NCBI GenBank assembly: GCA_001643675.2
Contig: LSRY02000003.1
Span: 1,974,001-2,038,000, forward strand
Direction: 5' to 3'
DNA from: Monocercomonoides exilis
Lineage: Eukaryota; Preaxostyla; Oxymonadida; Polymastigidae
Length of the DNA: 64,000 nt
Shown: piece by piece, positions 33,430 to 45,777 of the stretch
How positions within the stretch are numbered: position 1 is the stretch's first letter
How the letters are laid out: every line of letters begins with the position of its first letter
Translations under genes and position numbers: made by a program
Notes under the pieces: model-generated
Told to the model about the DNA's origin: nothing
What the model saw: only the letters and a program-made list of their open reading frames with translations
Databases searched by the model: none

Positions 33430-36410
33430 TCAGCCGCTTTTCTCTTGCTATTTGTCTGCGCTTCTCCAGCAGACATTCCTTTTTGCGTTAGAGGTTTCCC
33501 GTTTGAAATATGCGAAATGTTATTCTTCTAGTTTTAATCCATCGAATGTGGAGTCCACGTTCTAACTGCATCACATGAGAGCAGCATTGATTTGACAAAT
33601 GTTTCAATGAGTAATATGGAACTTATGGGCAAAAGCATTGTGTCTGTGCTGGAGCAGGGCGAATTGCAAGACGAGCCACAGGAATTGAATGCAGGAGAAG
33701 ACCTAGCAGTGAATCTTAGATGCTGCACACTCCATTCGCTTCTCCAAAATGCTCCATCTGAGCCCTCCATCATCAGCTGCATTGGTAGCGAGCCTTGTAG
33801 CGTGTCTGTGCAAAACACATCGATGAAGAACTGTAAAAGCAGCCAAAGTGAAAGCGGTGGAGGAATGATTATGAGTCTAAGCGAAGGAGGTTTTTTTGAG
33901 TGCAGTTTTTCAGCTATCTCTGGATGTTTCTGCTCAGCGACCGGCAGAGGAGGCACTATATTCCTGGATTGCTCTTTGATCACAAGAGATGTCCTGCTTC
34001 CTTCCCTGTAAAAAAACACCGCATTCATGGAGAACAAAGCATTTGTGGGAAGAGACGTGTATGTGAAATGCGCGAATGCGAAAACTCAAACAGGAGCTGA
34101 GCTGTTCGATCTTGATTTCAGAGCGCCGTTTGTCAGGGAGTTTGCGATGTGTGGATGCGCAGCACCTGACTATGCTGATGAGCAAGATCTGTTGCTGCTT
34201 GTGGTTGTGTATCAGAGCGAGACAATATTTGCATCTTCAACAACGGACAACGCTTCTGATTCGCAGCAGCGTGGCGCAATGAGCGAACCGTTCATTTCCT
34301 TGAATGAAGCTCTGCCCCACATCATTCCTTCAGTTTACAGCAGTTTTCTGATTGACAAAAGCGCTGAGGTGACAGGGGAAGCAAGCGCTTGCGATGTTTG
34401 GCTCAAGTCGCTGGATGAAGAAGGAGAAAGAGGGAATGTTGTGCTGAACAGCAGCATCGGAAGCAAGACGAAAAGCCTCGTTTCGTGCTCATCGAGAGTG
34501 AAAATGGAATTTCTCACGTTTTTGTTTGGAAGCGCATTTTCTTCTTCTCATTCCAGCTTGTTATTGCTGGCTGATGAAAACTTGTCTATTTCAGACGCAG
34601 CATTTTCTCAAGAAGATTCGAATGGAAACTCTGAAATGAAATTGAATTGCTCCATCATTCTCGTTGAGAATGGCAGATTATCGATCAATGGATGCACTTT
34701 TTCTTTCTTTAGTCTCAGTTCTTCGTACCTGGCAGCAAGAGGTGTCCAATATTGCTCATATATGAACTTGAACATTTCTGACATGAATTCAAGTGCGTTA
34801 TTGGACTTCCGCAATCTTGCAAACCTGTTCATGTCTCAGGTGCTTATTTTCAGGTGTATTTTTGATCGATCCCCTCTCGTCCTTCGCAATTACAAAGATT
34901 CACAGCTTCAGAACATTCAGATGAAAGGCACTTAGAGCGGATCAAACGTGATTGTGCTTTCCTCAGATAGTTCTGGAGGCCATTCAAACATCCAATACTA
35001 TCATTCGGAATTCGATGCAATATCTGTGCTGTCTGGTTCTTGGCATTCAATAAAATGCCAAGATTCAGATATTGAGATCATTCTTGGCTATTTCAAACAC
35101 AATGCTTGGAGAAGGATGTGCAGTGAGCGTGACATAGAATGTTTCGTCATTCCATTTGAAGCAGTCTTCATTTCAAAACGTAACTAGAGATTCGCTTTGT
35201 CCGTGTTGCTTGGTTGCTTCATCTTCATCTTTTTTGCTGGAATTGGAAAACTGCTCGAACAAAAAGTGTGTTTCCACATCTGAAAAAGGGAGCATTGAAG
35301 CGTTGGCAGATTTGACGGATGTAAACTTATCTTCATGTTCATTTGATGGAGCAACAAGCGCACCAGAGTTGAGAGCGAGCGATGATCGATCAGAAGAGCT
35401 GTGCCAGTGGATTAGATCAATGGTTGATCTTCAGAATTGCTCGTGAAGAATATTAGACACGAGCATTGTCAATTCATCTAAAGGAGGGCTGTCTGTATCA
35501 GGCGGAAGCATTTCCATCCAATTTGTATTATTCACCAACAACAGACCGAATGTTGCATGCTATCCACACATGAGGAACTTCATCGCCTGCTCTGTCCATG
35601 CGCTTCTGAATATTGAAAGTTCGAAAGTCGGGGATGGCTTTCTTCCAAACACCTCGATGTGGATTTCCACCAGTTTGAGAACATTGGAAAAATGGCTTCA
35701 GAAAGAGCATCCCGTTCCTCATTCAACAGCTAAATTCAGTGATATCTTTCCAGTAAGGTGACACCCTTGCAGTTGATCTTGCTGGTTCCTTGCTTCTGCA
35801 TTGCGACTTGGCTCTCCAGGTTGATTCCTTCGATTGAATGGTTCACGAACTCCAGGTGTATCCGCATCTGTCAGAAGAGCTAGCAGGTGAAATAGAGAAT
35901 CATGAAGCCATTCCTGCATCAATTGTTTCAATGCATCTGAGAAAACAGAAATATCTGCAAAGATCTTGTTTGGAAAGATTGATTCTCTTTCATGACGGAG
36001 TCATTCATCCTGAAGAACAGAACTAAATCTGAGCTAAAGGGAGATGGAAAACTTGTTGAAGGAGGGAAAGAAAGAAAAATCATTTTTGCCAATTGTTGAG
36101 ATTGTGTGTGTTGTATTTGTTGTGCTTCTGCTTGTAATTGTTGCTATTCTGGCTGTTCGATGGAAGAAGGTGAAGAATGAAGCAGATGATCTGAAAGAGA
36201 TTGTGAATGATAACATCAAAAAGGATCCTAAGGCATTTGAAATGGTAACGATGGAGACATTACTAGTAGAGCAGTGGAGGAGAGCAGTCAAGGAGGTAGA
36301 GAAGACTTATTAAGAGAGGTTTGAAAAAAGAAATCTATCAATGAAAATGAAATATGTCCAGTCAATGGAGAAAGTGGCAAAGATGAAAGCTGCATCAACC
36401 TGTCGACTCG
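33430..36410 (+). pseudogene. Decayed long beta-helix surface protein with C-terminal TM segment
   Basis: Colinear family-like pieces interrupted by stops of all three kinds and by frameshifts. From 33592: GGGMIMSLSEGGFFECSF, then TAA at 34009-34011. In the same frame follow FMENKAFVGRDVYVKC (like ANKASVGRDMYFVC of copies 7 and 15), SEPFISLNEALPHI and a long beta-strand-rich part, then TAG at 34933-34935. A frameshift near 35156 follows, then in-frame TGA after LQNCS, then YPHMRNFIACSVHALLNIESS. A last piece at 36044-36313 has a clear membrane segment (IVCVVFVVLLLVIVAILAVR), the tail KNEADDLKEIVND and DPKAFEMVTMETL, then TAA with same-frame homology-like sequence to 36410. It probably shows the C-terminal half that array copies have lost. 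Confidence 0.7.
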
Positions 36411-38007
36411 ACTGAGCGCTTCAGAATTATAAACTTAATTTGCTGTAGATCACCCCACGAACATCAAAAGAAACAAATTTTTGTTAAAGATATTTAATTA
36501 CGTGATGATCACATTTTTTGTTAATGAGAAAAAACAGGACATAAGAATGATAACAAAATGATATTTGCATGCATTTCTATCTCTTTTTATCAAATAAAAT
36601 CATCTTTAAACATATCTGAAATTTTATTTATGAAAAAGGAAAAATCTCAGTTTTTAAGATTTTTCATTTTTTTGTTGATAAAGTGAAATATGAAACGTAT
36701 TAATATTATCATAAGTGTTCACTATTTTTTCATGAATTATTTATTTAAGTGTATCGCACTTTATTCAAGTGTCACTTCAACCATTTAAAATAACATGACC
36801 TCATTTAAGAAAAACCCAGTTCATTCAAATAAGTTGAATCTATTCAAATGAAAAAAATCTATTCACAATTCATCTATTATCTACCATTTGCTTGAAATTT
36901 TGCTATGAACAAATCTCAAACATTGGCAAAATAAAAAAAATTGAAAAACATTTTTCATTTGAAATAAATAATAATATTATTATTATTACGAACAGCCTTT
37001 AAAATTTCAATTCCTTTAAAAAAAATTTATGATTTCATAAACAATCACCCATATGTTAATTCAATCTTTTTCATTGAAAAAATTTGATTTAACATATGGG
37101 TGATTGTTTATGATAGGAAAATTTAAATGAATTTTGATCATTATTTGAAATACGAGTGAAGCCACAAAACATAATGTTGTGATATAATTGACAACTATTT
37201 TTAAACATGAGAATCCTATTTTTTGCAATCGAAGAGAGTTTAGAAAATTGAGAAATATTCAATATTTTTATGATTTGTGCTTTAAAAGCTTAAAAGTCAA
37301 AATTTTCCCTCAAATAAACACGTGTCAAACATAGATAATGAAAGATTCATTGTGTTTAAGGTATAATTAAAGTGTTCGTCACATAAACTTTCGAAAAAAA
37401 ATGAAGTTCTCAACAATAACAGAAAAACAAACAAGTGAGACTTTTCGAAAATATAAATCCTAATGAAAAAAATATTTTTTTTCTCCTTTTAAAAAATTCA
37501 ATTTCGGTTTTTCTGTTTGGTAAAAATTATAAGAAATTTAAAACTTTGATAAATAAATTTTCAAATGAATAAAAAAAAAAAAACATAATTATAGCTCTTG
37601 AAAACAAAAAATTTCCATATTAAGATTTAAAACAAAATAAAATGTCGATTTTTAGTGATCAGAAAATATTTCTTTGAAAAGAATAAACATCAATCTTTTT
37701 CTTCTTTTTTTAAACAAATACTTGCACACGTATTAATATATATGAAAAATAAAAAACATAAAAACAAAACAAAACAAAACAATAAAAAAAATTATTCAGT
37801 TAAAAAACTGATATGTCGATCTTTTGACGCTCGAGTGCCTCTTCTTCCTGCTGTTCTTCATTCATCGATACAATAGAAGCTTCTGAGTTTTAAATTATTC
37901 ATTTCAGAATTCAATGAAAAAAAATATAATATAATATAATATAATACAATAAAATAAAATATTTCAAAAAAGAAAAAGTTTCAAAATATTCAATAAAAGA
38001 TAGTTAA
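36411..38007. other. AT-rich spacer left of the minus-strand gene
   Basis: No ORF of note. It contains a perfect inverted repeat (37036-37112), an A/C-rich run at 37755-37785 and an ATAAT microsatellite at about 37925-37962. I see no gene. Confidence 0.6.
37036..37112. repeat. Perfect 24-bp inverted repeat with 29-nt spacer
   Basis: Arm CATAAACAATCACCCATATG plus TTAA at 37036-37059 is exactly complementary to 37089-37112. The spacer itself holds a small TTCAAT/ATTGAA pair. As DNA or RNA it could form a strong hairpin. It may be a very short foldback element. Confidence 0.8.
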
Positions 38008-40146
38008 CTATAAATGCTTCACACCATCAGAAAAAAAAGAGGATAATTTTACTGGGGTTGCAAGTACTTCATGTTCTGAATCCATTTTTGAAGGATGAAA
38101 CTTGTCAGAAGGCAAAGGTGATGCCACAGAGGAAACCAAAGAAGAGTCACATTGCTCTGTCTGATTAAATGAATACTGAAGAGGAAAAGAGGAGCTTGTT
38201 AAGGGTGATGAAGTCAATTGTGGCGAAGAAAGAGAATTTATCGAATGAATTGGAGAAGAAAGAGCGCTGTGAAAGGACAAAGAAGAAGAAGACGAAGATG
38301 AAGAAGACGAAGAAGAATTTGATTGTGAAATGCTGTTATTTTGACGTGAAAAAGAAGAAGGCTGCGATTCCTTTATCGGTGAAAACAGGCAAAAGGAAGA
38401 GCTTGACGATGTGGACAAAGGAGTCAAGGGAAGCAAGCTGAGACGAGCTGAAGTGGCTTGTGGCTGTTTGTCAAATGAGGTGAATGGTTCTTGGTGCTCA
38501 TTTGGCTGACTTAGCAAATTCTTGATGTGAGCTGTGAAAGGCGTGCTTTCAACAGAAGAAGACGGATCTTCAACTTTGGGAAGCATCTGAGAAGATTTGA
38601 AAGGAGTTGACAAGACTTCTGCTTTTGGAGCCTCGCCAAGCCACTTCACGCTGTGTTCTTCAGAAACAAGAGAAGAAGCGCTTTTTATTGGGCTCGTAGA
38701 TTTTTTGTCAAAAGAAGTGGAGGATGAAGAATTTGACGATGAGAGCAAAGAAATGACATTTGTGTTGGTTCCTTCAGCAAGCTGGTCCTTCTTCATCCAA
38801 CTGGGCATATCCCCTGCCTTTGCCAGAGCTGATGAAGTGTTCCCAATCGAAGAAAAACTGTTTGAATTTGCTGCTGAAGACAAAACATTTGCCGATGAAG
38901 TCGAAACAGAAATTGGTGTTTGAATGAATCTATTGCTGCTTGTTTGATCATTCAATTTCAAAGATAATCTTCGTGAAAGAGAAGATTGAAACTTGCTATT
39001 TGCGTCATTAGGGGATAAATGATAGACTAAATTGAAATTCACATTGAAAATAGCAATATAAATATTTATTATTGCAAGTTAATTCGAAATTCAAAAAATA
39101 TAAAAAAAAATAAAAAATTCAAATAAAAAAAAATTAAAATATGCAACTTGCACACGGTGCCGACGAGGGTCATTAAGAGGATAAATTCTTGATATTCTCC
39201 GTGTTGAAAACGCGGACTTTGAAATTTGCTTCCACAAGCCATCTATAATACAGTCTGATTCGAAACGTGAGTTTTCATCATTCCTGCGAATAACACGAAA
39301 ATAAAAAATAATTCAAATGATTCATATTTTCTTTTGTTTTTTTTTAGCAATGAAATAAAATTGTCACACTGCTCGATGTCGGACATTGCCCGCATGATTG
39401 CATTTGGAGATGTTAATACTAATCGCTGTTTTTCAGGTGTGTGTGGTTCAACACTCATTTGATTTTTGAGTTGTTGCTTTTTCAATTCTTGCCTTTGCAT
39501 TGGCAATCTCTTTTCGTTTGGTTTTTTCTGTGTATATTTTGGAATTTTAAAATTATGTAATTTCAGGTTTCGTGATTGATCATGTTTGATTGTAAGATCC
39601 TTCTTCTGCTGTTGAATTCTTTCAGAAAGTGCTGGCTTTGATTTTAGAATGGAAAAAGAAGTTTGTTGTGCAGTTTTAGTACCCAAAGACGAATTTTGTT
39701 TCTCTTTCCGAATGATTAAATTATTTGTTTGTTTAGAAGAAATGGATCTTCTGTTTGATTGCACAGTATTGTGATTAGTAACCTTTGTTAAAGATATTGG
39801 AGGTTGCTTCTTAATTGATTTTGATTGCGTTGGGAGAGTTTTTTGATCCATTTTTTTTATAATTTTGCTCGTATGAATAAATTGTTTAGAAGGAGGCGGT
39901 AATAAAGAAACAGATGGTTTGCCAGGAATTGAAGATGGTAATTTTGTGTTGGATTGTAATTTTTTCGATGCTACTTCTGAGTTTTCCAACATTTCTCTTT
40001 CAAAATGCAAACAGATGAAAAATTAATAAACATTAATAAAAAACACAATTACATTAATGAAACCTCGAGACATTTCGAGTTTGTGATTTTTCTACCTGCT
40101 TTTGCTTGCGCCACAACTCAAGCATTTCTCTTCGCGACAATGTCAT
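38008..40146 (-). CDS. Hypothetical disordered basic and Ser-rich protein (three or four exons)
   Basis: Three exons join without breaking frame: 39992-39370, 39283-39156 and 39026-38008. Introns are 39369-39284 (GTGTGA...CGCAG) and 39155-39027 (GTGTGC...TTTAG). This gives about 589 residues from ATG 39992. The N-terminal third is Lys/Gln/Ser-rich (PSSIPGKPSVSLLPPPSKQF, KKPNEKRLPMQRQELKK). The middle exon has FESDCIIDGLWKQISKSAFS and the C-terminal part is Ser-rich with SP/TP sites (LATPVKLSSFF). No catalytic domain is recognised; a cytoskeletal or cell-cycle scaffold would be a guess. A likely first exon begins at ATG 40146 (MTLSRREMLE), but its splice to the rest is unresolved. It is divergent from the kinase gene, with 95 bp between starts. 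Confidence 0.65.
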
Positions 40147-40241
40147 GCTCTTTTTCTTCAAATTTGATCCTTTTTCATAAAATGTTATATATTCAAGATC
40201 AATATTTTCCAAAAAAAATATAGATTTTCTTTCAAATTTGC
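40147..40241. promoter_or_regulatory. Divergent promoter region between the disordered-protein and kinase genes
   Basis: Only 95 bp separate ATG 40146 (minus) from ATG 40242 (plus). It is AT-rich with no motif I can name. If the upstream minus ATG is not used, the gap is 249 bp. Confidence 0.4.
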
Positions 40242-43200
40242 ATGGGCCATTATAAAGATTGTTTTGCCATTTTTTGTCCTTATTTTTTACAAATATTTTT
40301 TGTTTATTTAATGAAAATTTTGCCTTTTTTATCATTTTGCTTCAAAAAGACAAATTCGTTAAGCGCATTGGTCATGGCGCTTTTGGATTTGTATCGCTTG
40401 TTAGACATGTTCAGACTAGAAAAAAATATGTTTGGAAAGAAATGCCTTTCGAGAAAAAATCGGAAGTGATTCATATTCGAAAGGAAATGGTTCTTCTTCA
40501 AAAACTGAAATCTCCTTTCATTGTAGAATACATTGATTCATTTATTTCTGGATCTTCGTTATTCATTGTTATGGAATATTGCGATAAAGGAGATTTGAAG
40601 AGATATATTCGAGATGCCAAAGAAAGAGGATTGAAACTAACGAAAGAGGTTTTCATCAACTTGTTTTTATAAAGAAAGGCTAGTGTTTTTAAAATTTTCA
40701 ATGTTTGCAGAAACTATGGGATTTTTTGTCACAAATTACCTTGGGCCTTGATTTTCTTCATAGTCATCATATTGTTCATCGTGATTTGAAGCCTGCAAAT
40801 ATCTTTTTGTTTGGGGATTTTAACATCAAACTGGGTTTGTTTCCTTATGCAAGCGTTCTTATTGAAGACTTTTTTTTCGATGGGGAAATATTTATAATGA
40901 AAATTGAACAGGTGATTTTGGATTGGCAAAAGAGCTTGAAAGTTCTGATTCTTTGACTCATTCTCGCGCTGGAACACCGTTTGTTAATTTTTTTTCAAAT
41001 TTGTTCTTGATCTACCTATGTCATATGTTCGTGCGTATATTCTATAATTTGACGTTTGACAGGTACTACATGTCCCCTGAGCAATTTCGAAGAGAAGAGT
41101 ATTCAACGCCCATCGACATCTGGTCGCTGGGTGTGATTTTGTATGAGCTTGCGACACTTCGTCATCCTTTTCCTGCAGATGACGAAGCATCGCTCGCACG
41201 AAAAGTTCTGAATGACCCACTTCCTCCTTTTGACACAGAAGGCGCTTATTCTGAATCCTTTCACAAAGTGCTTATTCAGATGCTAGACAAGGTTTGTAAT
41301 TCTCCTTTTTGTTTATCTCTTTTATCATTCTCGTGCATTTTCATTATGACCTCTTTACATCTTTTTCTTCATTGATGTTCTCTTTCCCTCTTTTTCTTTC
41401 TTTTTCTTTTTCTTTTTCTTTCTTTCTTTTTTTCTTTTTTTCTTTTTTTCTTTTTTTTCCCTCTTTATTTTTATTTCCTCCATTTGTTTATCTGTTTCAT
41501 ATTTGCAACGAACTTCTTTGATCATTACAGGATGCTCAAAAAAGACCAACAACTGGAGACATCTTAACAATCCCAGAGGTACAAGAGCGAGTTGCCTCTT
41601 CTCGTGCAAATTTTTCAGTGCGTTCTCATTCAATTTTTGCACATCAACCAAAATTGGGAGGAAACTTAGATGAAATGAAAGTTGATGACAACGAAGGCGA
41701 AGAAGACGATGATGATAACGAGGAGGAGGAGGAGGAAGAAGAAGAAGAGGAGGAGGAAGAAGAAGAGAATGAAGAAGAGAATGAAGAGGAGGAAGAAGAA
41801 ATAGAAGAAGAAACAAATAATAAGGGCTTGAAAAAAGACACTCACAACATAGTGTTCCCATATCCTCAAAAGCCAAAGGTTCGTATTCATCAAAAGCAAA
41901 AGAAGATGTCTGGGGATGAATTGTGTGACACATTTGGTGAGCCTGAAAAGTTGCCTGGGTCATTTTGTGAAGAAACTCTGCCTCTTCTACCACCGTTGAG
42001 AGAACAGAGGGAAGAAGGTGGGGAAGGGAAGAGAGGAGCAGCAAAACATCGTCTTCTTGGTAGGCATAATGGCATTCGGAATTTTGGGAAAGGGAATGAG
42101 AAGGAGAAGAAGGATGATGCTCGTTCATCGCAACCACAATCTCATTTTCCTTCAGATTCCCTCCATTCACCCACTTCTCCTCCTCATTCCTCACCATCTT
42201 CTCCTTCATCATCATCATCACCATCATCTGCTTCAAATTCGTTGAATATTGGGAGTCAGCCTCATTTTGAACATCCATGCAGCAGTGCTTCTGTTGTGAT
42301 TCAACAAGAAGAATGCAAACAAATTCCTCTATCGTCGTCGTCGTCGTCGTCGTCATCATCATCATCATCTTCATCATCATCATCTTCTTCTTCATATTCC
42401 TCTTCATATATGATCTCGAATTCGAGTAGTTGTGATTGTGATTGCAATTGTTCATCGGCCAGCCAGCCATCTGCATCGCAGTTGTTTCTGTCTGGCAGCA
42501 CACAGTTTGAGAGTATCTACCACACGCCGATGCTGTCGAAGATTCCCTTTGGAAGTGCTTGTGAAGGATCTGATTGCTCTTGTGTGCAGATGCCTTTTAC
42601 GCCTCCACATCCTTCAGACACACTGCCTCTTCCTCCTCTTCCACCTCTTCCACCAACCCTCCCTCAACCTCCTCCGCCACCTGCAATGTTATCATGCATG
42701 ATGAGGCATCCACTCAGAGGAACAGATTGTTCTGAGACACGTCAATTTTCTTCTTCTTCCGCAACAATTATATCTGCAGATGGTTCTGCTATTTCGAGAG
42801 AGAATTCGCTTTCTTCACCCAACACACACCACGCAAACACCCCTTCGTTCACTGTTACATCTCCATCTGTTACTATCCTTCAGCCATCTGTCGGAACTTC
42901 CTCGTCTCCTCAATCTGAAAAATCTTCTTCTCTCTCACCTTCTTCGCATTCTTCTCCTTCGTTGCGTTCACCTCCACCTCCTTTTCCTCCTCCTCCTCCA
43001 CCGCCGCCACCACATCCTCCACATCCACCATCTTCGTCATCGTCGTCACTTCCACCACCTCCTCTTGATCGTCTGAATCAACCACTTTGCATGCCTTCGT
43101 TTCGTTCTTCGCAAAATTCTGTTAATTCAACAATTTCAGCAGTTCAAAGCGGATTTTCTTTACTCGAATCTCCAAATGTTTGTTCTTTGCAACAGCGTGG

Positions 43201-44990
43201 TAATTGCTTATCGTCATGTCCTTCGTCGTCCTCTTCCTCTTCTTCCTCTTTAATTGATGAAGATCCGTTGATTGAGTGCGAATTTTGCCATAACACAGTT
43301 CGCTTCAACGATTACATCGAGCATCTCTCACAGTTCCATCCAAACATAGCTGGCATCACCTCCACACTTTCTCATCATTCAACGACCTCATCGTCGTCCT
43401 CATCACCTTCTTCTTCTTCATTTTCCTCCTCCTCTCCAAATTCTAATGCAACCAACGCTCTGCATGCTGCTAGCTATTCTCCTTCCACTGGAGACTCGTC
43501 TCGTCTGGCACATCTCGCGCCATCCACAACATATCCAACTTACTCACCTTCTTCTCATTCCTCTCTTTCATTTTCTCCTTCTTTGGACTCTCTCAGCCAC
43601 TTTCACCTTCGCGACCAGCAACGCACTGACTCTTCTTTTTCCTCTTCTTCTCCATCATCCTCATATCCTTCGACATTCTTCTTCAATCCCCTGTCTGAAT
43701 CTCACGCTCTGCCACAGACGATAAAAGAGCAGATTGGCATTCTGAGGACGGCAAACAGCAGAGTAGGTCTGATTGGCTCGCTGAATGCACTGTTAGAGGA
43801 GGTAAGTGTTGCAGGAGAGGAGATACTGAAGCAGGTGGTGGAGGCAGGGATAGTTGCGGACATGGCTGGGGTGCTGCGGAAGTACTCACAGAGGGATAGC
43901 ATGGACCGGGAGATCTGTGCCATGTGCTGCCGAGTTCTTTCCGTTGTGCTGGAGAGGCAGAAAAGGTCAAGTCAGGCAGCTGTGAAGGGAGAGGTGGTGG
44001 AGTCGATGGTGAGGTTGATAGAGGAGAAACTTGGGGGAGATGTTGAGAAGGAGTTTGTGAATGTGCTTTATGTGCTTTCGCGAGTGGGAAGTGGAGTAGC
44101 AGAGGAGATGGTTGGTGCGAATGTGTTGCCGTGTCTAGTGGGGTTGTTGAGACAGAGGAACCGAGCGATTGTGCGGAGGAGTGTAACTACGCTTTCGAAT
44201 GTGATAATCAAAACTGGGTTGCTTGTGGAAGCAAGTGAGCCACATCCTCACCGGGAGGAAGTAGAGGCAGTGGGCGGAGTGGAGGAGTTGATGAGGCTGT
44301 TTTCTGGATCTGCAAGCATGCAGGTGAAGGAGTATGCGGCTGAGTGCATCTGCGAGCTGATGCGGGGTGTTGTTCTGGAACAGCGGATGATTCCTGTGGT
44401 GGCGTCGCTGAAAGTACTGTGCTTCTCGCAGGAGACGGTGAGTACGAACGACATTGGGGCATTGTGTTCGCTAGCAACTCATCGAGGCTTGTGAAATTGT
44501 TTTTTATTTCCCACTGTTTTATTGATAAGTTTCTTAATCATCTTTCAATTTTCTTTTTTTTTTTTTTGTGTGTGTGAACTTTTAATTTGTTTATTGCGAC
44601 TGTTTTGCATCCACATATCATTCAGGTAATCACGAAGAGCTGCTGAAAGACGATTTCCTCGAGAATCTTATATCTTTTATTGTGTATGCATGCTATTTCT
44701 TCTTTTGAAAAGTTGAAATCACATTTTAAAATTTTTTGTCGATTTTTTCTTTTCATTTTTCTTCTGACTGTTTGAAAAGTGTATGCACGAAGCATGAGTT
44801 TGTGTGTGCTGCAATTGATTTTGTGATTATGATGTTTAAGAAGGGAGAAAGCAGCACTCGGGGTGCGATAACAAGATTGGCTCCGAACGTGGTGGAGGAG
44901 CTGCTTCATAGGGACGATGTGAACATCCAAACACGGTGCATCCTGTTGAAATCGCTTTTTGAGAGCGCAGATTCTGAAGAGATGGGTTGA
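40242..44990 (+). CDS. NEK-like Ser/Thr kinase with C2H2-like finger and ARM-like C-terminus
   Basis: Eight exons: 40242-40260, 40350-40648, 40711-40834, 40912-40978, 41063-41291, 41531-44465, 44626-44683 and 44780-44990. All phases agree, giving about 1313 residues. The 44465 donor is one of two options; the other ends the exon at 44441. The kinase domain (about 7-265) shows the Gly-rich loop GHGAFGFV, Lys36 in [13 protein letters not shown] with Asp131, DFGLAKE with Asp149, [11 protein letters not shown] and [15 protein letters not shown], as in NIMA-related kinases. Then follow an acidic run, long Ser- and Pro-rich linkers, and a Zn-finger-like [21 protein letters not shown] near 829 (C-X2-C-X11-H-X4-H). 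From about 970 to the end helical repeats resemble ARM/HEAT units. Donors are GTTTTG, GTTTTC, GTTTGT (three times) and GTATGC. Likely a cytoskeleton or cell-cycle kinase; substrate unknown. Confidence 0.85.
41395..41465 (+). repeat. Pyrimidine tract inside kinase intron 5
   Basis: Runs of TTTTTC and TTTCTTTC fill the middle of the 239-nt intron (41292-41530), much the longest intron of this gene. Slippage growth is a simple explanation. Confidence 0.7.
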
Positions 44991-45777
44991 TGCTTTTGCA
45001 ATGATTCATGGGTTAGCGATTTGTGTGAGGGAAGAAAAAACGTTAAGTTGAAGTGTTTTTCTGGAGCTTTTTGTTTGCGATTGAATTGCTTCAAGAAATT
45101 GAATTTGATTTTTGCTTGGGTTTCATATTTTGTGAGAGCAATTTTTGATGTTTGCGTTTTGAGAAACAAAAAAAAAAACAATGTTTTTGCGAAAACGATA
45201 TTGTGTTTGATATTAGATAACCGATTATTTAGAGCAATGATTTGCGGTTCACTGAATGAATTGCAAACAAAAAAGCTGAATCAAACAATCTTGCTCAATT
45301 CAAAAATGGTTTTAAAAATGTAATGTTGTTCAAGCTTTAAAAAAAAAAGAAATCTCCTTCAAAAATTTATTTCTTACATATTTTCCAATGCAGATTCAAT
45401 AAAGAAGAACGAAATAGAAAAAATATTGAAATGAAGAAAATGAACTCGATAAACCAAAGCGATAATTTTTGAAATCATAAATTGTTCATTATCTATGAAA
45501 AATTGAATTAAGAAAAATAATTCCAAAATGAACTTTAAAATTTCACTTGTTGCTATCTGAACAGTTTAGAAAATTCAAACATAAACGAACACTAAATATT
45601 CTTTCAAAAGACAAAACGTCAAAATTGCATCCTATTCACCTCACGCTGTGTAATTGAATCGCCCAGAAACAATTATTCAAAGAAAACTGGAAAATGGAAT
45701 TTAATATTTTTTTAAAATTATTAACTTCTAATCTGTATTCAACTATTATGAAGTCATTGTGAATTCATGCTTCATAA
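44991..45777. other. Spacer between kinase gene and cluster 3
   Basis: A/T-rich, with no ORF supported on either strand. It probably holds the kinase 3' UTR. An in-frame TAA at 45775-45777 bounds the open frame of copy 11. Confidence 0.5.

Noticed and set aside
33592-36313. Alternative genetic code to explain in-frame TAA, TAG and TGA
   Set aside because: All three stops occur in this one relic together with frameshifts, while neighbouring genes use normal stops and CAA/CAG for Gln.
40054-40335. 93-codon minus ORF across the kinase start
   Set aside because: Its first part is antisense to the kinase first exon and intron; only the part from ATG 40146 looks like protein.
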